64,000 nt of DNA from Kalaharituber pfeilii (Eukaryota > Ascomycota > Pezizomycetes > Pezizales > Pezizaceae), in contig WHUZ01000004.1 of assembly GCA_015179045.1 (NCBI GenBank), positions 868,001-932,000 of the forward strand. Direction: 5' to 3'. A program made the translations under genes and the position numbers. Positions 19,384-29,337 of this stretch are shown here, one piece after another. Under the pieces are notes generated by a model. The model was not told where the DNA came from and did not search any database. It was given only the letters and a program-made list of their open reading frames with translations. Each line of letters opens with the position of its first letter. Positions within the stretch are counted from its first letter, which is position 1.

Positions 19384-20897
19384 CCTTCCCCCTCCTGCTT
19401 CACCTCTGCCGTGAGGAAACCTCGATTCTCCCTCTCGATCCTCTCCGCTTCCTCTTTCGCCTCCCTTGCCTTCTTTTCGTCCTCCTCCCTGCTCGTTTCC
19501 ATGGCTTCCCTCTCCAACCTGCTCGCTAGCTCTCTGGCCATCAGAAGCTCTCTCTTCCTGATCTTCTGCTGTGCGTCTAAGGTGTTGTGCGCCTCGACCG
19601 CTGCCTTCTGCTTGCGTTCCTCCTCCTCTTCCGCCTTCTTCTGTTCCTCCGCCCTCTTCTTAATCTTCCTCGCCTCCGCTTGCCTTTCCCTCTCCATTTC
19701 CTTCTCCCTATTTTCTCTCTCTACCTGCCGTCTCTTTTTCTCCGCCCTGTCCTTCTCCTCCGTCGTTGCCAGTCCCATATGCGCGTGGATGCTAACGACC
19801 ATATCCTCCAACCTTTTCACTCTCTCCGCCATCCCCTTATCTTCTCCGGAGTCGACGTTCTTCTGTACGTCGTCTGCCCACATTCTCATCCCCTTTGCCT
19901 TATTCTCTGTCAACTGCTCCTCCGCCACCCACAGACCCTTGCCCTTCCTATCCTGTTCTCCCGCCTCCTTTATAAACTCTTGCCACGTGTACCCTAGGCA
20001 GCCGTCCATTAATTTCGCTACTCCATTCTCTGCCTTTCGTACCTTCTTCGTGACTTTCCCCCTCGCCCTCTTCCCCTTCTCCTTTTCGTTGACCTCCCAC
20101 ATCTGGGCCCTTCTCAAGAAAATGATCGCCGCGTCTACCAATCCTTCCTCCACGCTCATCTCCTCTTCATCTCCCATCTCTTCATCCTCCTCCCCCTCCT
20201 CCCCTTCTTGCATCTCTTCCCCCCCTTCCCCCATCTCCGTTTCCCCCGCCTGCGTATCTTCTACTCCCTCCTCCTGGGTCTGTGTGACCTCCGTCAGGTC
20301 CACGACCGGGATTATTGGCACTGCCGGTGCCACTTGTTGTGTTGCCGCTACCTCGAATCTCGGCTCCGGGGTTACTCCTTCTGGCTGTGAATCCTCGATC
20401 GTCCCCAAGCTCAGAAACCCCCTCTTCTCCGGCGCCGGTGTCCCAAACAAGTTTCTTTTCGGCTCATACTCTTCGTCCCAATATGGGCTCACTCCCTCCC
20501 TTCCTTCCCCCACTTCTTCCAGGCTCGGGGCCCATTTACTGATGTTCCCCTTCCTTGACGGCGACCCCTCTTCCCTTACCATCCCTCCCCTTCCTTTCTT
20601 CTTCCTCGGTGTGTCGATGACCCTTCGGGCCGTCACCCCCGTGCTGAGATTCTTCACCGTGATCGTTCCCCTGCATTCCTCACCGTTTTCCTCCCACATC
20701 TGTATCATTTCCACCTCCCTCTCTTTGAGTTCCCTGTCCAACTCTTCTTCGTCTTGTTCCTTTCCCAACAAGCACTCTGTCAATAGGTGCCTAATGAACC
20801 TCCTCTTCTCCGGATCTCTCAAGTCCTGGCTCCCGAAGGTGATCACCTCCTCCCCCTTTTCTATCATCTTCTTTTCCACTTCTACCATCAAATTCAT
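19356..20897 (-). CDS. LINE ORF1a: acidic, coiled-coil Gag-like protein
   Basis: 513 residues from the first ATG at 20897; the frame is open back to the 5' end of the LINE at 21008. Very charged. The C-terminal third (EEKDRAEKKRRQVERENREK onward) is a long predicted coiled coil, and an acidic block (EEGEEDEEMGDEEEM) lies in the middle. No enzymatic motif. It probably supplies the multimerisation part of the Gag, with ORF1b supplying RNA binding. The large plus-strand open frame over the same bases is an antisense shadow. Confidence 0.82.
   Translation of the reverse strand: MNLMVEVEKKMIEKGEEVITFGSQDLRDPEKRRFIRHLLTECLLGKEQDEEELDRELKEREVEMIQMWEENGEECRGTITVKNLSTGVTARRVIDTPRKKKGRGGMVREEGSPSRKGNISKWAPSLEEVGEGREGVSPYWDEEYEPKRNLFGTPAPEKRGFLSLGTIEDSQPEGVTPEPRFEVAATQQVAPAVPIIPVVDLTEVTQTQEEGVEDTQAGETEMGEGGEEMQEGEEGEEDEEMGDEEEMSVEEGLVDAAIIFLRRAQMWEVNEKEKGKRARGKVTKKVRKAENGVAKLMDGCLGYTWQEFIKEAGEQDRKGKGLWVAEEQLTENKAKGMRMWADDVQKNVDSGEDKGMAERVKRLEDMVVSIHAHMGLATTEEKDRAEKKRRQVERENREKEMERERQAEARKIKKRAEEQKKAEEEEERKQKAAVEAHNTLDAQQKIRKRELLMARELASRLEREAMETSREEDEKKAREAKEEAERIERENRGFLTAEVKQEGEGWQVIGGKR
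19362..19368 (-). promoter_or_regulatory. Candidate -1 ribosomal frameshift site (G GGA AAA)
   Basis: Read in the ORF1a frame the minus strand gives ggg gga aaa aga tga. The heptamer G GGA AAA fits X XXY YYZ exactly. A -1 slip here leads into the ORF1b frame one sense codon before the ORF1a stop. Position and phase are seen; function is inferred. Confidence 0.5.
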
Positions 20898-21292
20898 CAA
20901 CGATAGAACTTCCCCCTCTTCTACCCTCTTTCCTTCCCACGCGTTTGTCCTCTGGGATGCTTCGACCAGCAATTCCCCCACCGTTCTCCCTTCTCCTGGT
21001 TCTCCCGCCTGCAAATGCCATTAATGATTGATGAAATCGAGTGATTTCACAAGGACAGCCTAAAGAAACCGGAAGGTCTAAGGGTTGATGACTTGTAGCT
21101 TCTATAAGCACAAGAGAAAGGAATTGAGTCTGTACCTTCCTCGCCCATGTCAGTTTTTGGCCCACGGGGTTTTTCTACATGGAGAGGTTTAACGGCAGAC
21201 AAACCATGGTGATACCGGCCCGATGACGATAGCGCACCTGGCCCATTTGGCTATAGACTGACGAGGACGTCAGCTGTAGGAATGGGGGGTAA

Positions 21293-21719
21293 TGTCACGG
21301 GCCTACCCAGAGATGCTGGGGATATCCACCTGAGTTGACCCGTAAGGCTGCTAGTGACCATTCGGCCTGATCAACCGATAGCTACAGCAGGGCAATACAA
21401 TTGACAGGTCGGGTCACGGAAGCGTATCACAAGCGGAGCACATGGTTGAGTGAGTTGCGCCACTGAGTGGCAAGAGTACGCGTAGGCTTGTTGTGCACAG
21501 CCTCAGACATTGTTATTGATTGTTAAGCATTGATACCGATTGTTAAGCATTGATATCGATTGTTAAGCATAGATAGCATAAGCAATAGAACATACAGTGG
21601 GCATGCGCGGGGAGCTGGCTATATAAGGAGGGTCTTCTGCCTTCGAGAGATGGTCAAGCTTCAAGCGTTGTCCTAAGTTACACCCTCATTTTAGCTACAT
21701 CATCGTAGACTCCGTAACA
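21293..21719 (+). repeat. 3' LTR
   Basis: Same length and ends as the LTR at 11929-12355, with its own TATA box and attgttaagc units. Preceded by a purine tract and followed by the target duplication acctc. Confidence 0.93.
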
Positions 21720-22361
21720 ACCTCCCTCCCTCACCTGCCTCCCGCTCTGCCCCATGCGCTAGAGACTGCCCTTGCGCCCTCCAGCACCTCCCAATCCCCT
21801 CGCTGACTACAAACGCCTGGTCACGATACTAACAATCCCTTCAGTGGACTAGGGCCTCTGCAACCACCTCCACAACCTCCTTGATCTGTCCACTTCCCCT
21901 CCCAATTCGGCACTTGCTCCCTCAGGCTCGCTGCTTGTCAGCTCCTCCCACCGTGACGTCGGAGTCCCTCGGTGTCCACCATCCCCGCGGCCCCGCTACC
22001 CCTCTATCTAGTGGGCGGTCTTCTCCGCCTGCTGACACAATCTGCAGTGCAATACTTCTGTGGCTGTCATCCGGGCATCATATATGGAATGAGTAAGTCA
22101 TAAACAGAGCATCAATAGCTGCGAATAACAGCATACATATGATAAAATGCTGACAGTAAGTACAGTGTAAGAGAGCAGAAAACAATCTGAATTGAGATAA
22201 AACTAGCTAACTGGCCTGCAAACAAAATGGGTAAAGACGATATTCAAACGAAAAGCGGTTAAAGTGACCAAAAAGGCATAGAAGTGTCGAGATGATCAAT
22301 TAGATGTGTATTACATATCATGATCATTCGTGTTTCCAACCGAATTCCCAACAACCACACA
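21720..22361. other. No gene seen; 3' flank of the NLR gene
   Basis: C-rich at 21720-22060 and AT-rich after that. A 71-codon frame at 21881 has no recognisable similarity. The AT-rich part is probably the 3' UTR and terminator region of the minus-strand NLR gene. Confidence 0.5.
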
Positions 22362-25300
22362 TTACTGATGCTTGTTAGCTTGCTTCAGATATGCTTCCAC
22401 CAATAGTTCTGCAATTATGTGATTTCTGGTTTGTACTGCTGCGGCGATGGAACATGCGGTCTGTGTATTGGCTCCCAGTTCCAATGTCGAGGTGCCATGG
22501 GGCAGCTTACGGAAGCCATGGTTTGATTGGCAGTTTTCATGGCCCACTCTAGCATTGTTCGCCAACAGGACCTTCACAGTTGGTTGACTATCCCTCGGGA
22601 ATCCCCGCATACTAACTGCATGCAAAAGCGCCGTCGTCCCATCTTTATCGCCCTTGTCGACCACTGCTCCTGATGCTAGCAGCTTCTGTACAACCTCGAC
22701 ATGGCTACTTGCTGCAGCCCGGTGCAATGGTGTCGCACCATATTTATTGACTCTGTCAACCTCTGCTCCTGCTGCTAGCAGCTGCTTTACAACCTCGACA
22801 TGGCCTTCTCCTGCAGCCTGGCGCAATGGTGTGCCACCCTGTTCATTGTCTCTGTTAACGTCCGCCCCAGCTTCCAGGAGCTGCTTTACAACCTCGACAT
22901 GGCCTCCTCCTGCAGCCCGGTGCAATGGTGTCCCACCCTGTTCATTGTCTCTGTTAACGTCCGCCCCTGCTTCCAGGAGCTGCTTTACAACCGCGACATA
23001 GCCTCGTCCTGCAGCCCGGTACAATGACGTCCCCCCATCTCTATCACCTCTGTTAACCTCCGCTCCTGCCGCTAGCAGCTGCTTTACAACCTCGACATGG
23101 CCTCCTCCTGCAGCCCGGTGCAATGGTGTCCCACCCTGTTCATTGTCTCTGTTAACGTCCGCCCCTGCTTCCAGGAGCTGCTTTACAACCTCGATATGGC
23201 CTCCTCCTGCAGCCCGGTGCAATGGTGTCCCACCCTGTTCATTGTCTCTGTTAACGTCCGCCCCTGCTTCCAGGAGCTGCTTTACAACCTCGACATGGCC
23301 ACTTGCTGCAGCCCTGTGCAATTGTGTCTCCCCATCTCTATCACCTCTGTTAACCTCCGCTCCTGCCGCTAGCAGCTGCTTTACAACCTCGACATGGCCT
23401 CCTCCTGCAGCCCGGTGCAATGGTGTCCCACCCTGTTCATTGCCTCTGTTAACGTCCGCCCCTGCTTCCAGGAGCTGCTTTACAACCTCGACATGCCCTC
23501 CTGCTGCAGCCTCGGACAACGGCGTCCAATAAGTATAGCGTGTGTTGGCCTCCGCTCCTGATGCTAGGAGCTGCTTTACAACCTCGACATGGCCTTCTTT
23601 TGCAGCGTAGTACAATGGCGTCCCATATCCGTCAATAAATTCACTGTTGACCTCCGCTCCAGCTCGTAGTAGCTGCTTTACAACTTCGACATGGCCTCCT
23701 TCTGCAGCCCAGTGCAAGGGTGTCCTACCATTGGTATGATGTCTGTTAACCTCTGCTCCTGCTTCTAGAAGCAGCGTTACAATCTCACAATGGCCTTTTT
23801 CTGCAGCTGCCCCAAACGCCTCCGATATTTCTCCTGGGTCCTTTCTGAGAAACAGCTGTCGGTACCGGAAATCTATCAAGGAAGCAAGGAGTAGCTTGAC
23901 TATCTCTGCATGCCCATTCTCTGAGGCTACGACCAGTGCTGGAGCTCCCGATTCCTCCTTAACTTTAGCACCTGCCGCCAGAAGTATTTTAACAACCTCG
24001 ATATGACCATTTCCTGAAGCCTTCGTGAGGATAGATTTTCTAGTGACAGTATTGTATCGAACATGGCGCCTGTGCCGGAAGTCGCTCTCAGCACCTGCTG
24101 CTAGGAGCTTCTTTACAACCTCGGATTGACCATGTTCCGCAGCTACATGAAGTGCTCTTGTCGCATGCATATTGCTCATTTTCGGCATGTCCACAGTAGC
24201 TTGCTTCATCGAACCCGGATTTCCCGTACGATCGATGGCTATCTCCAAGAGTTGTTTCAAAACACCCATATGTCCATGTTGGGCTGCACAATCCAATGCC
24301 TCAGAAAGTGCATCATCTGTGAACTTCCTTCTCTCTAGGATATAACTAACACTTCTCACTTGCCCAGCTTTGGCAGCTACTAATAGTAAGAAGAACCAAT
24401 CCACTGCCGCTCCGGCAGCTTGGAGACTTTCAAAAATCGATAGATGACCTCCAGCACAGGCGGATTCTAGTGCATTGCTCAGATACTCTGGATTGTATTG
24501 AAGATTCGCCCCAATTTGTAATATATGTTCAACAGTACTTAGGTGACCATTTGCTGCTGCTGCCATCAGTGCTGTTTGCTTGCCTCCTGTTTCATGCAAG
24601 TGAAATTCCAAATCCAAGTGTGAACCTTTGCCGAGGTAGAAATCGATAAGATAAGGAAATCCAAGAGCTGCAGAGACGAGCAGTGGCATCTCAGAAATGT
24701 GACTTTCATACTTCGTACCAGCAGAAGCCTGGGCAAGGAAACCTTCCACATACTGAGGTGGAGAAATGCCATCCGAGGCTACTTCTTGAAATATTAGTTG
24801 AACTATAGCCTCATGTGAGTGCTGAACTGCCCATCTAAAGCATTTGTAATAAGGGTCATCTGCAGTTCGAAGCGAATCTGTTGGCCATGGGAGTTTGACA
24901 GAGTCCAGGCCGTTGAGAACCAAGTCCCTGAACCACGTCCAATATTGTTTCAGATCTCCTGAAGACATGCAGACCATGGGTAGGCCTTGGCAATGGTTGA
25001 GCCAGTTCTCGATAATGTACTGGAATAAACCAGACTTGTTCATCTGCTCCCCTGGGCCTGAGTCTGACGGTGGGCTAAATACTTTCAAATTGGCCCTCTT
25101 AGGGACATGTTCTCTCGAAGGCTGTTTAAGGACCTGGCGGGAGGCTGCTGATACTAAACCTGACTGCAGTTCTGTCGGAATCCACTTCGATACAGGCATG
25201 GAGAGTATGGATTGCCTTGGTTTTGATGCTGACACAGGAATAGCTCGTTCCATTTGAGTTTGAAGGTCCTGGAAATGCAGGTATTGTAGACATCTTTTGG

Positions 25301-27907
25301 CCAGATGCAGTTCTGCAGTTTGTGGTTCAATCTGAAATACCTCGAGCGGTGCGGGTAATTCATATGTGTGCAGAAAGGTTATCACAGTTGAATGTATGAA
25401 ACGGACATGTGAAGAATCACAAATTGGCTCTTCTACAACTAAGAAGGTTCCACAGGCCTCAATGATCTTATCCAGGTCTGTCGGAATACGATTTAGACCT
25501 TGTGTCCGTGTGTTATCATCATCCTTGATAACTACTGCCTCGACGAGTTCGCGCAGCGACAACTGCCTTCTTGCTGTAATAAGCCACCGGAATGCTTCGA
25601 CTGCAATATCCTTTTTACGCTCCTTGACAATACGTTGCAGCATCCTGATGTATGTCTCATCTAGATTGCGAGGCAATGACCGTAAGGTCTCTCGGATCTC
25701 CTCATCATTGAGCTGCCTGCAGATGTCATACATCTGCAAAGTAACCCACAGGAACCTGAGTTGTGACTTGTTAGTGCTTCACGTATGTTAAGAGGGTCCG
25801 GAGGTAGATTGTATACTTACATTCCTTCAGCACCACCCATTAATGCCTGCTTAATTTCCTCGATCATCCCTGGGTCATGGATTCGTAATCTCCCATCATG
25901 CAATCGCTTCCTCAATGACTCATCAATGTATCCTTCAATTTCCGGGCGAGACTTCACATCATCAAGTGATATTGAGACAGCATGTGTGAGGTTTCTTGCC
26001 AAGTAAACCTCTTTGCGGCTCGAAAAGTAAATTTTAATGCACCGTGGTATGCATAACAGCTTGTTTAGTAATTCAAGTATCTGTGCTTGGATGTCCTCAT
26101 GGCATTCATCAATCCCATCGAGTATCAGATAAATGCAACTTGGAATCTTGCAAGTGCGAATAAAAAGGTCTTGCCATTGATGTGGAGTGGGGATATTGTT
26201 GTATTGATCAAAGAACCTTGCTAGATACTCCTCAAATTCACTGGGACCCTGAAAAATAGTGAGTATCTGCTTGATCAAGCTTCTCAAGATTTCTTCAAGC
26301 TTGAGTGAGCGATGGTCAGAAAAAGTGCAGAAAAAGTAGCCAATGAATACTTTTTCGGTTTGGGAATTGGTATGTTGGATGCATGTATGTAGGAGATGCT
26401 TCACAACAGCAGTTGACAGAACTGATTTTCCTGATCCCGCTGCAGTGAGGAAGATAATATGAAGTTAGTGATATATTCATGTGTGAAACTGACCAAGAAC
26501 TACTGCACATACGTATGCCATAGCACCAAAGGACTGAAGAATGGCAGGCTTGAACCCATTCTTTATACTCGCTCATTTGGTACAGCCATTCTCCAGTACG
26601 AGGATGACTGTCACTTGCAATTTCCAAAAACGTTATTGTGTGATTGTAATCGGAGATCCGTCTTAGCTGCCTTTGGCGTTCTTCGACTGTGTGCTTCATT
26701 AGTTTGGCTTCTCAGACAATACTAGTAAAAGTCTAGAAAAAAAAAACTCGGTTGACTAACATCTTTTCTGAGCCTCCTGCTTTACTTCCAATTGCAATAC
26801 CCTCTCACTGGTTTTCCTCCATTGCTGCAACTGGCGTTTGCTATTCCCTGTAGGCCATGAGTGAGCATGTCAAGATTGCACTACAACCTACTTCTTTCAA
26901 TTTATCTCGTTGGCTTACCTTTTGTACTTGCCTCTAGTCTCTGAAGCGATTCTCTGTTGCGAGTCAATTCCTGCAGCTCTATGTTTCTATGCTCTTCCCA
27001 ATTGGCGTTAAAAAGCATCTGCTGCTGGATTGCCTTTCTCCTTGCATCCTCGCTTGCAAGCTTAATTTGGTAATCCACAATCTTCTGCTGGATGGTAAGT
27101 CTTTTTTCGACATCTTGTAGTTCATTGTGCAACGGTTGCAAGAGAGCTCTCAGGATCATCGACGTGTCTGGGTATGCCATCAGCAAGCTTTAAAAATGTT
27201 ACATTTCGGAGGTGAGATAGGAATAGTTTCTAACTTACTTGACCTGCGTAAAAATGCAAGAGCATCTGTACAGAACTGCACTGTCTGCGCATAGTACTCA
27301 AAAACTGCATCTTGAAGACCCTGGTAATGGGGCCACAAATCTTGAAACTCCTTGAATATGGGGCAAAACATCCCCAGTTTTTCAAGAAACTCAGTGAGAG
27401 AGCTGAAGTATGGAGCGAAATTTTGAGCTGTCTGTTGAAGTATGTCAGGTCAGTATCAAAGAGCATAATCCACTTTCTTGATAGCGTAGCTAGGCAATCA
27501 ATGAATCAGGTACAGCGCATCGCATACCAGTAACAAAATCTTCACACTTCCCCATATCAATGCTGAAATACATGCATTGTGCTGAATCATTGTGTCCACG
27601 ATACCAGAGAACTGCTGCACTGATTGCAAAAACGCTTCACAGCGTTTAATTTTCTTCTCCGAAACCTTTGCATCTTGGAGTGTTTTTGTCAATTCCAAAA
27701 TATCGCTTGGGGTTTTCGTTTGGCTTAGAATGTTTCGTTGATCAGGTGATAGAGACTGGTTAAACGCATCAACTGCATTAACCAGATTCTCTCGACCACT
27801 ACAAGGGATAATTGTCAGTGTTCGAATAATGCAATGAGGCACCCTAGCGACGTTGGCTGCCCAACATACCCCGGTTTTTGAGCTCGGGTGCCAGGCTGCT
27901 GAGCCAT
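22362..27907 (-). CDS. NACHT-ankyrin NLR (fungal NOD-like receptor)
   Basis: Eight exons by splice sites and phase: 27907-27870, 27798-27528, 27431-27239, 27167-26919, 26847-26761, 26707-26513, 26439-25821 and 25755-22362. This gives about 1681 residues. The N-terminal helical domain (VDAFNQSLSPDQ, SALIWGSVKILLL, FAPYFSSLTEFLEKLGMF) resembles that of many fungal NLRs (DUF7708-type). NACHT starts at about residue 345: the P-loop GIPGSGKSVLSTAVV spans the exon 6/7 junction and Walker B is LILDGIDECHE. EGMFLWVTLQ and a winged-helix-like region follow. From about 900 there are some 20 ankyrin repeats, the last dozen nearly identical. Fungal NLRs act in cytoplasmic recognition, heterokaryon incompatibility and probably symbiosis or defence. 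The exon 5/6 border is the least certain junction. Confidence 0.88.
22650..23560 (-). repeat. High-identity 99-bp ankyrin-repeat array inside the NLR
   Basis: About nine consecutive 99-bp units encode 33-residue ankyrin repeats on the pattern GGTPLHRAAGGGHVEVVKQL. Several units are almost identical in DNA (for example around 22900, 23110, 23210 and 23405), and an alternating AAGAEVNRGDRD / EAGADVNRDNEQ variation gives a higher-order pattern. This is expected from recent unequal crossing-over or gene conversion. Confidence 0.9.
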
Positions 27908-28924
27908 TTAGAACGGCAGGGGGGTAGTCGTTTATATGCTTGGCTAGTCTTTAAGCCTGTTAATCGTAAGGAGGATGTGTTCTACTGAATTCAAAACTCG
28001 AGATATTGTGATTGAGTCGGAGCCTAAATGGTATCGGTAGTGCAAGGCTAAGTTCGTGAAGATACAGACATGTCATCGGCAGAGGTAAGAGTGGAGGTGT
28101 ACATTATGCAGCCCTGTGCAACCAGACTACGGCACTGCCTCAACTGCGATCGTGAGGCTCACTCAGTCCGTATCTGGCCAGCCCTAGTTGAAGTAGCCAA
28201 TACTAACCTTAGACTGTTGTGGCATGCCTGTCTCCAAGAAACAACATATGTAACAGGGATATTCGAAGCTGGCCAACGGTATCCAGCCATTATTGGCGAG
28301 TGTGTCCAAAGTTGACTTGAGCACTTCTTTTCCCACAGCGATAGACCCCGAGCAACGGGAACCTTGTATGGAGCAAGTTAACATAAGACCGATAGATAGA
28401 ACTCTAGAACTATATAACTGGTATCAATTTATTCGTTACTGAAAGCGGTGAGTGTGCGGAAAGTTGTGTTTAACGAAATCATTAAAGGCAAGTATGAATT
28501 ACCTACCACTAAGAACCAAGCCTGCAGTAAATCCCAAGATTTTGTCGGCAAGGATGGAGTACTCCTCGGCGCCCGGAAAAAAGGTTGTAAAATGAGCACG
28601 TCCTATTGTAGCCCAAACTGAAGGTAGTTGAGAATTCCCCGATGTAGCAAAAAGAGGTGGATAAAATGAGGGGAGTAGACCGCCAAGAACATGTAGGTAG
28701 CAAGTAGGCAGCAAGCGTGAACAGAAGACCTCTCTATTCTATATCATTACAGATTTTCAACCCAGAATCTAATTTCTGTTCTAAAGCTTTTTTATGGAGA
28801 GAAGAGAGTTTATTGTGCTTACTCAATTAGCTTCGGGAGCTCTACTGTCTACTTCTATCTACACTCTCCGGCGAAATACAAACCTTTTTATCTCCTCGCC
28901 CCTTCGGCATCCGTTTCTTTTCGG

Positions 28925-29000
28925 CAACTTGAATTTTAGCCCTACGAGGAAGGTTGAATTTTAGCCCTACGAGGAAAGTTACATTTTGACCCTATGAGGT
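28925..29000. repeat. Short tandem repeat (attttagccctacgaggaa), three copies
   Basis: Three adjacent units of about 23-25 bp, the last diverged (attttgaccctatgaggt). Confidence 0.75.
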
Positions 29001-29304
29001 TTAGCTCATTGACCGGGGGCGAGAAGTTACATTCTTACATCTGTTTTCATGAATATCAAATTTGCTGTACTTATATGATTTTGGAAGAAGAATTGAGCCA
29101 CCAGCCACCCCGCTCGTGGCAATCGGGCATGTGCCAGCGGCATGGCTACTACTAGTATGCCTGCGATGGGTGTCGCCATGCAGAGCGGCGTTGCATTCGC
29201 TCGGCGACGCTCCAAGATTATGGTTTCTAAGACTCAAGCAACATTCCGCCATATTAAGTCGGCATGACCTCATGACACTCCTCATCTACTCATATTTCAG
29301 GAAC

Positions 29305-29337
29305 GGTATGCGAGTAATGATATTAAAAAAAATAAAA
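29305..29337 (+). mobile_element. Possible LINE-tail micro-insertion, family B (33 bp)
   Basis: The sequence ggtatgcgagtaatgatatt plus an A run equals the last part of the family-B tail. Flanks atttcaggaac and atttcaagaaac look like a slightly mutated target duplication. It is shorter and less certain than the other copies. Confidence 0.5.

Larger units (their letters stand above)
14337..21008 (-). mobile_element. Complete Tad1-like LINE (family A)
   Basis: A 6672-bp non-LTR retrotransposon with 14-bp target duplications ctgcaaatgccatt at 14323-14336 and 21009-21022. On the minus strand it runs from a short leader (21008-20898) through three overlapping open frames to a 3' UTR. The UTR ends tacaagcggggtcatgtgata plus an A run (T run 14337-14357 on the plus strand). 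ORF1a and ORF1b form a Gag-like part and ORF2 carries endonuclease, RT and RNase H. All frames are open and catalytic motifs are kept, so it could be active. RNase H plus a C-terminal Cys/His segment fits the fungal Tad1/I group; the clade name is inference. Confidence 0.95.
11929..21719 (+). mobile_element. Gag-only LTR retrotransposon, split by a full-length LINE
   Basis: Two 427-bp LTRs (11929-12355 and 21293-21719), apparently one substitution apart, start TGTCACGG, end GTAACA and are flanked by the 5-bp duplication acctc (11924-11928 and 21720-21724). Inside are a damaged gag (12430 to about 13330) and about 1 kb of non-coding sequence. The 6672-bp LINE follows, then about 270 bp ending in the purine tract aggaatggggggtaa. 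No protease, reverse transcriptase or integrase remains, so with the LINE removed this is a roughly 3.1-kb non-autonomous element that would depend on a relative for movement. Gag sequence suggests Ty3/gypsy affinity. Confidence 0.9.

Noticed and set aside
19330..21024. 564-codon plus-strand open frame, and similar plus-strand frames at 18407-19414 and 14652-15782
   Set aside because: They lie exactly antisense to the LINE ORFs, are Ser/Pro/Phe-rich as expected from reversed Glu/Lys/Arg-rich coding sequence, and contain no domain.
22654..23532. Plus-strand open frames of 75-129 codons with repeated Ser/Ala/Cys-rich units
   Set aside because: Antisense of the ankyrin array; the minus-strand frame continues for 1125 codons with real domains.
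28184..28714. Possible small gene on the minus strand (frames of 64-71 codons, one ending before a GTAGGT donor)
   Set aside because: Two alternative frames compete, no family is recognisable, and no consistent set of exons could be built.
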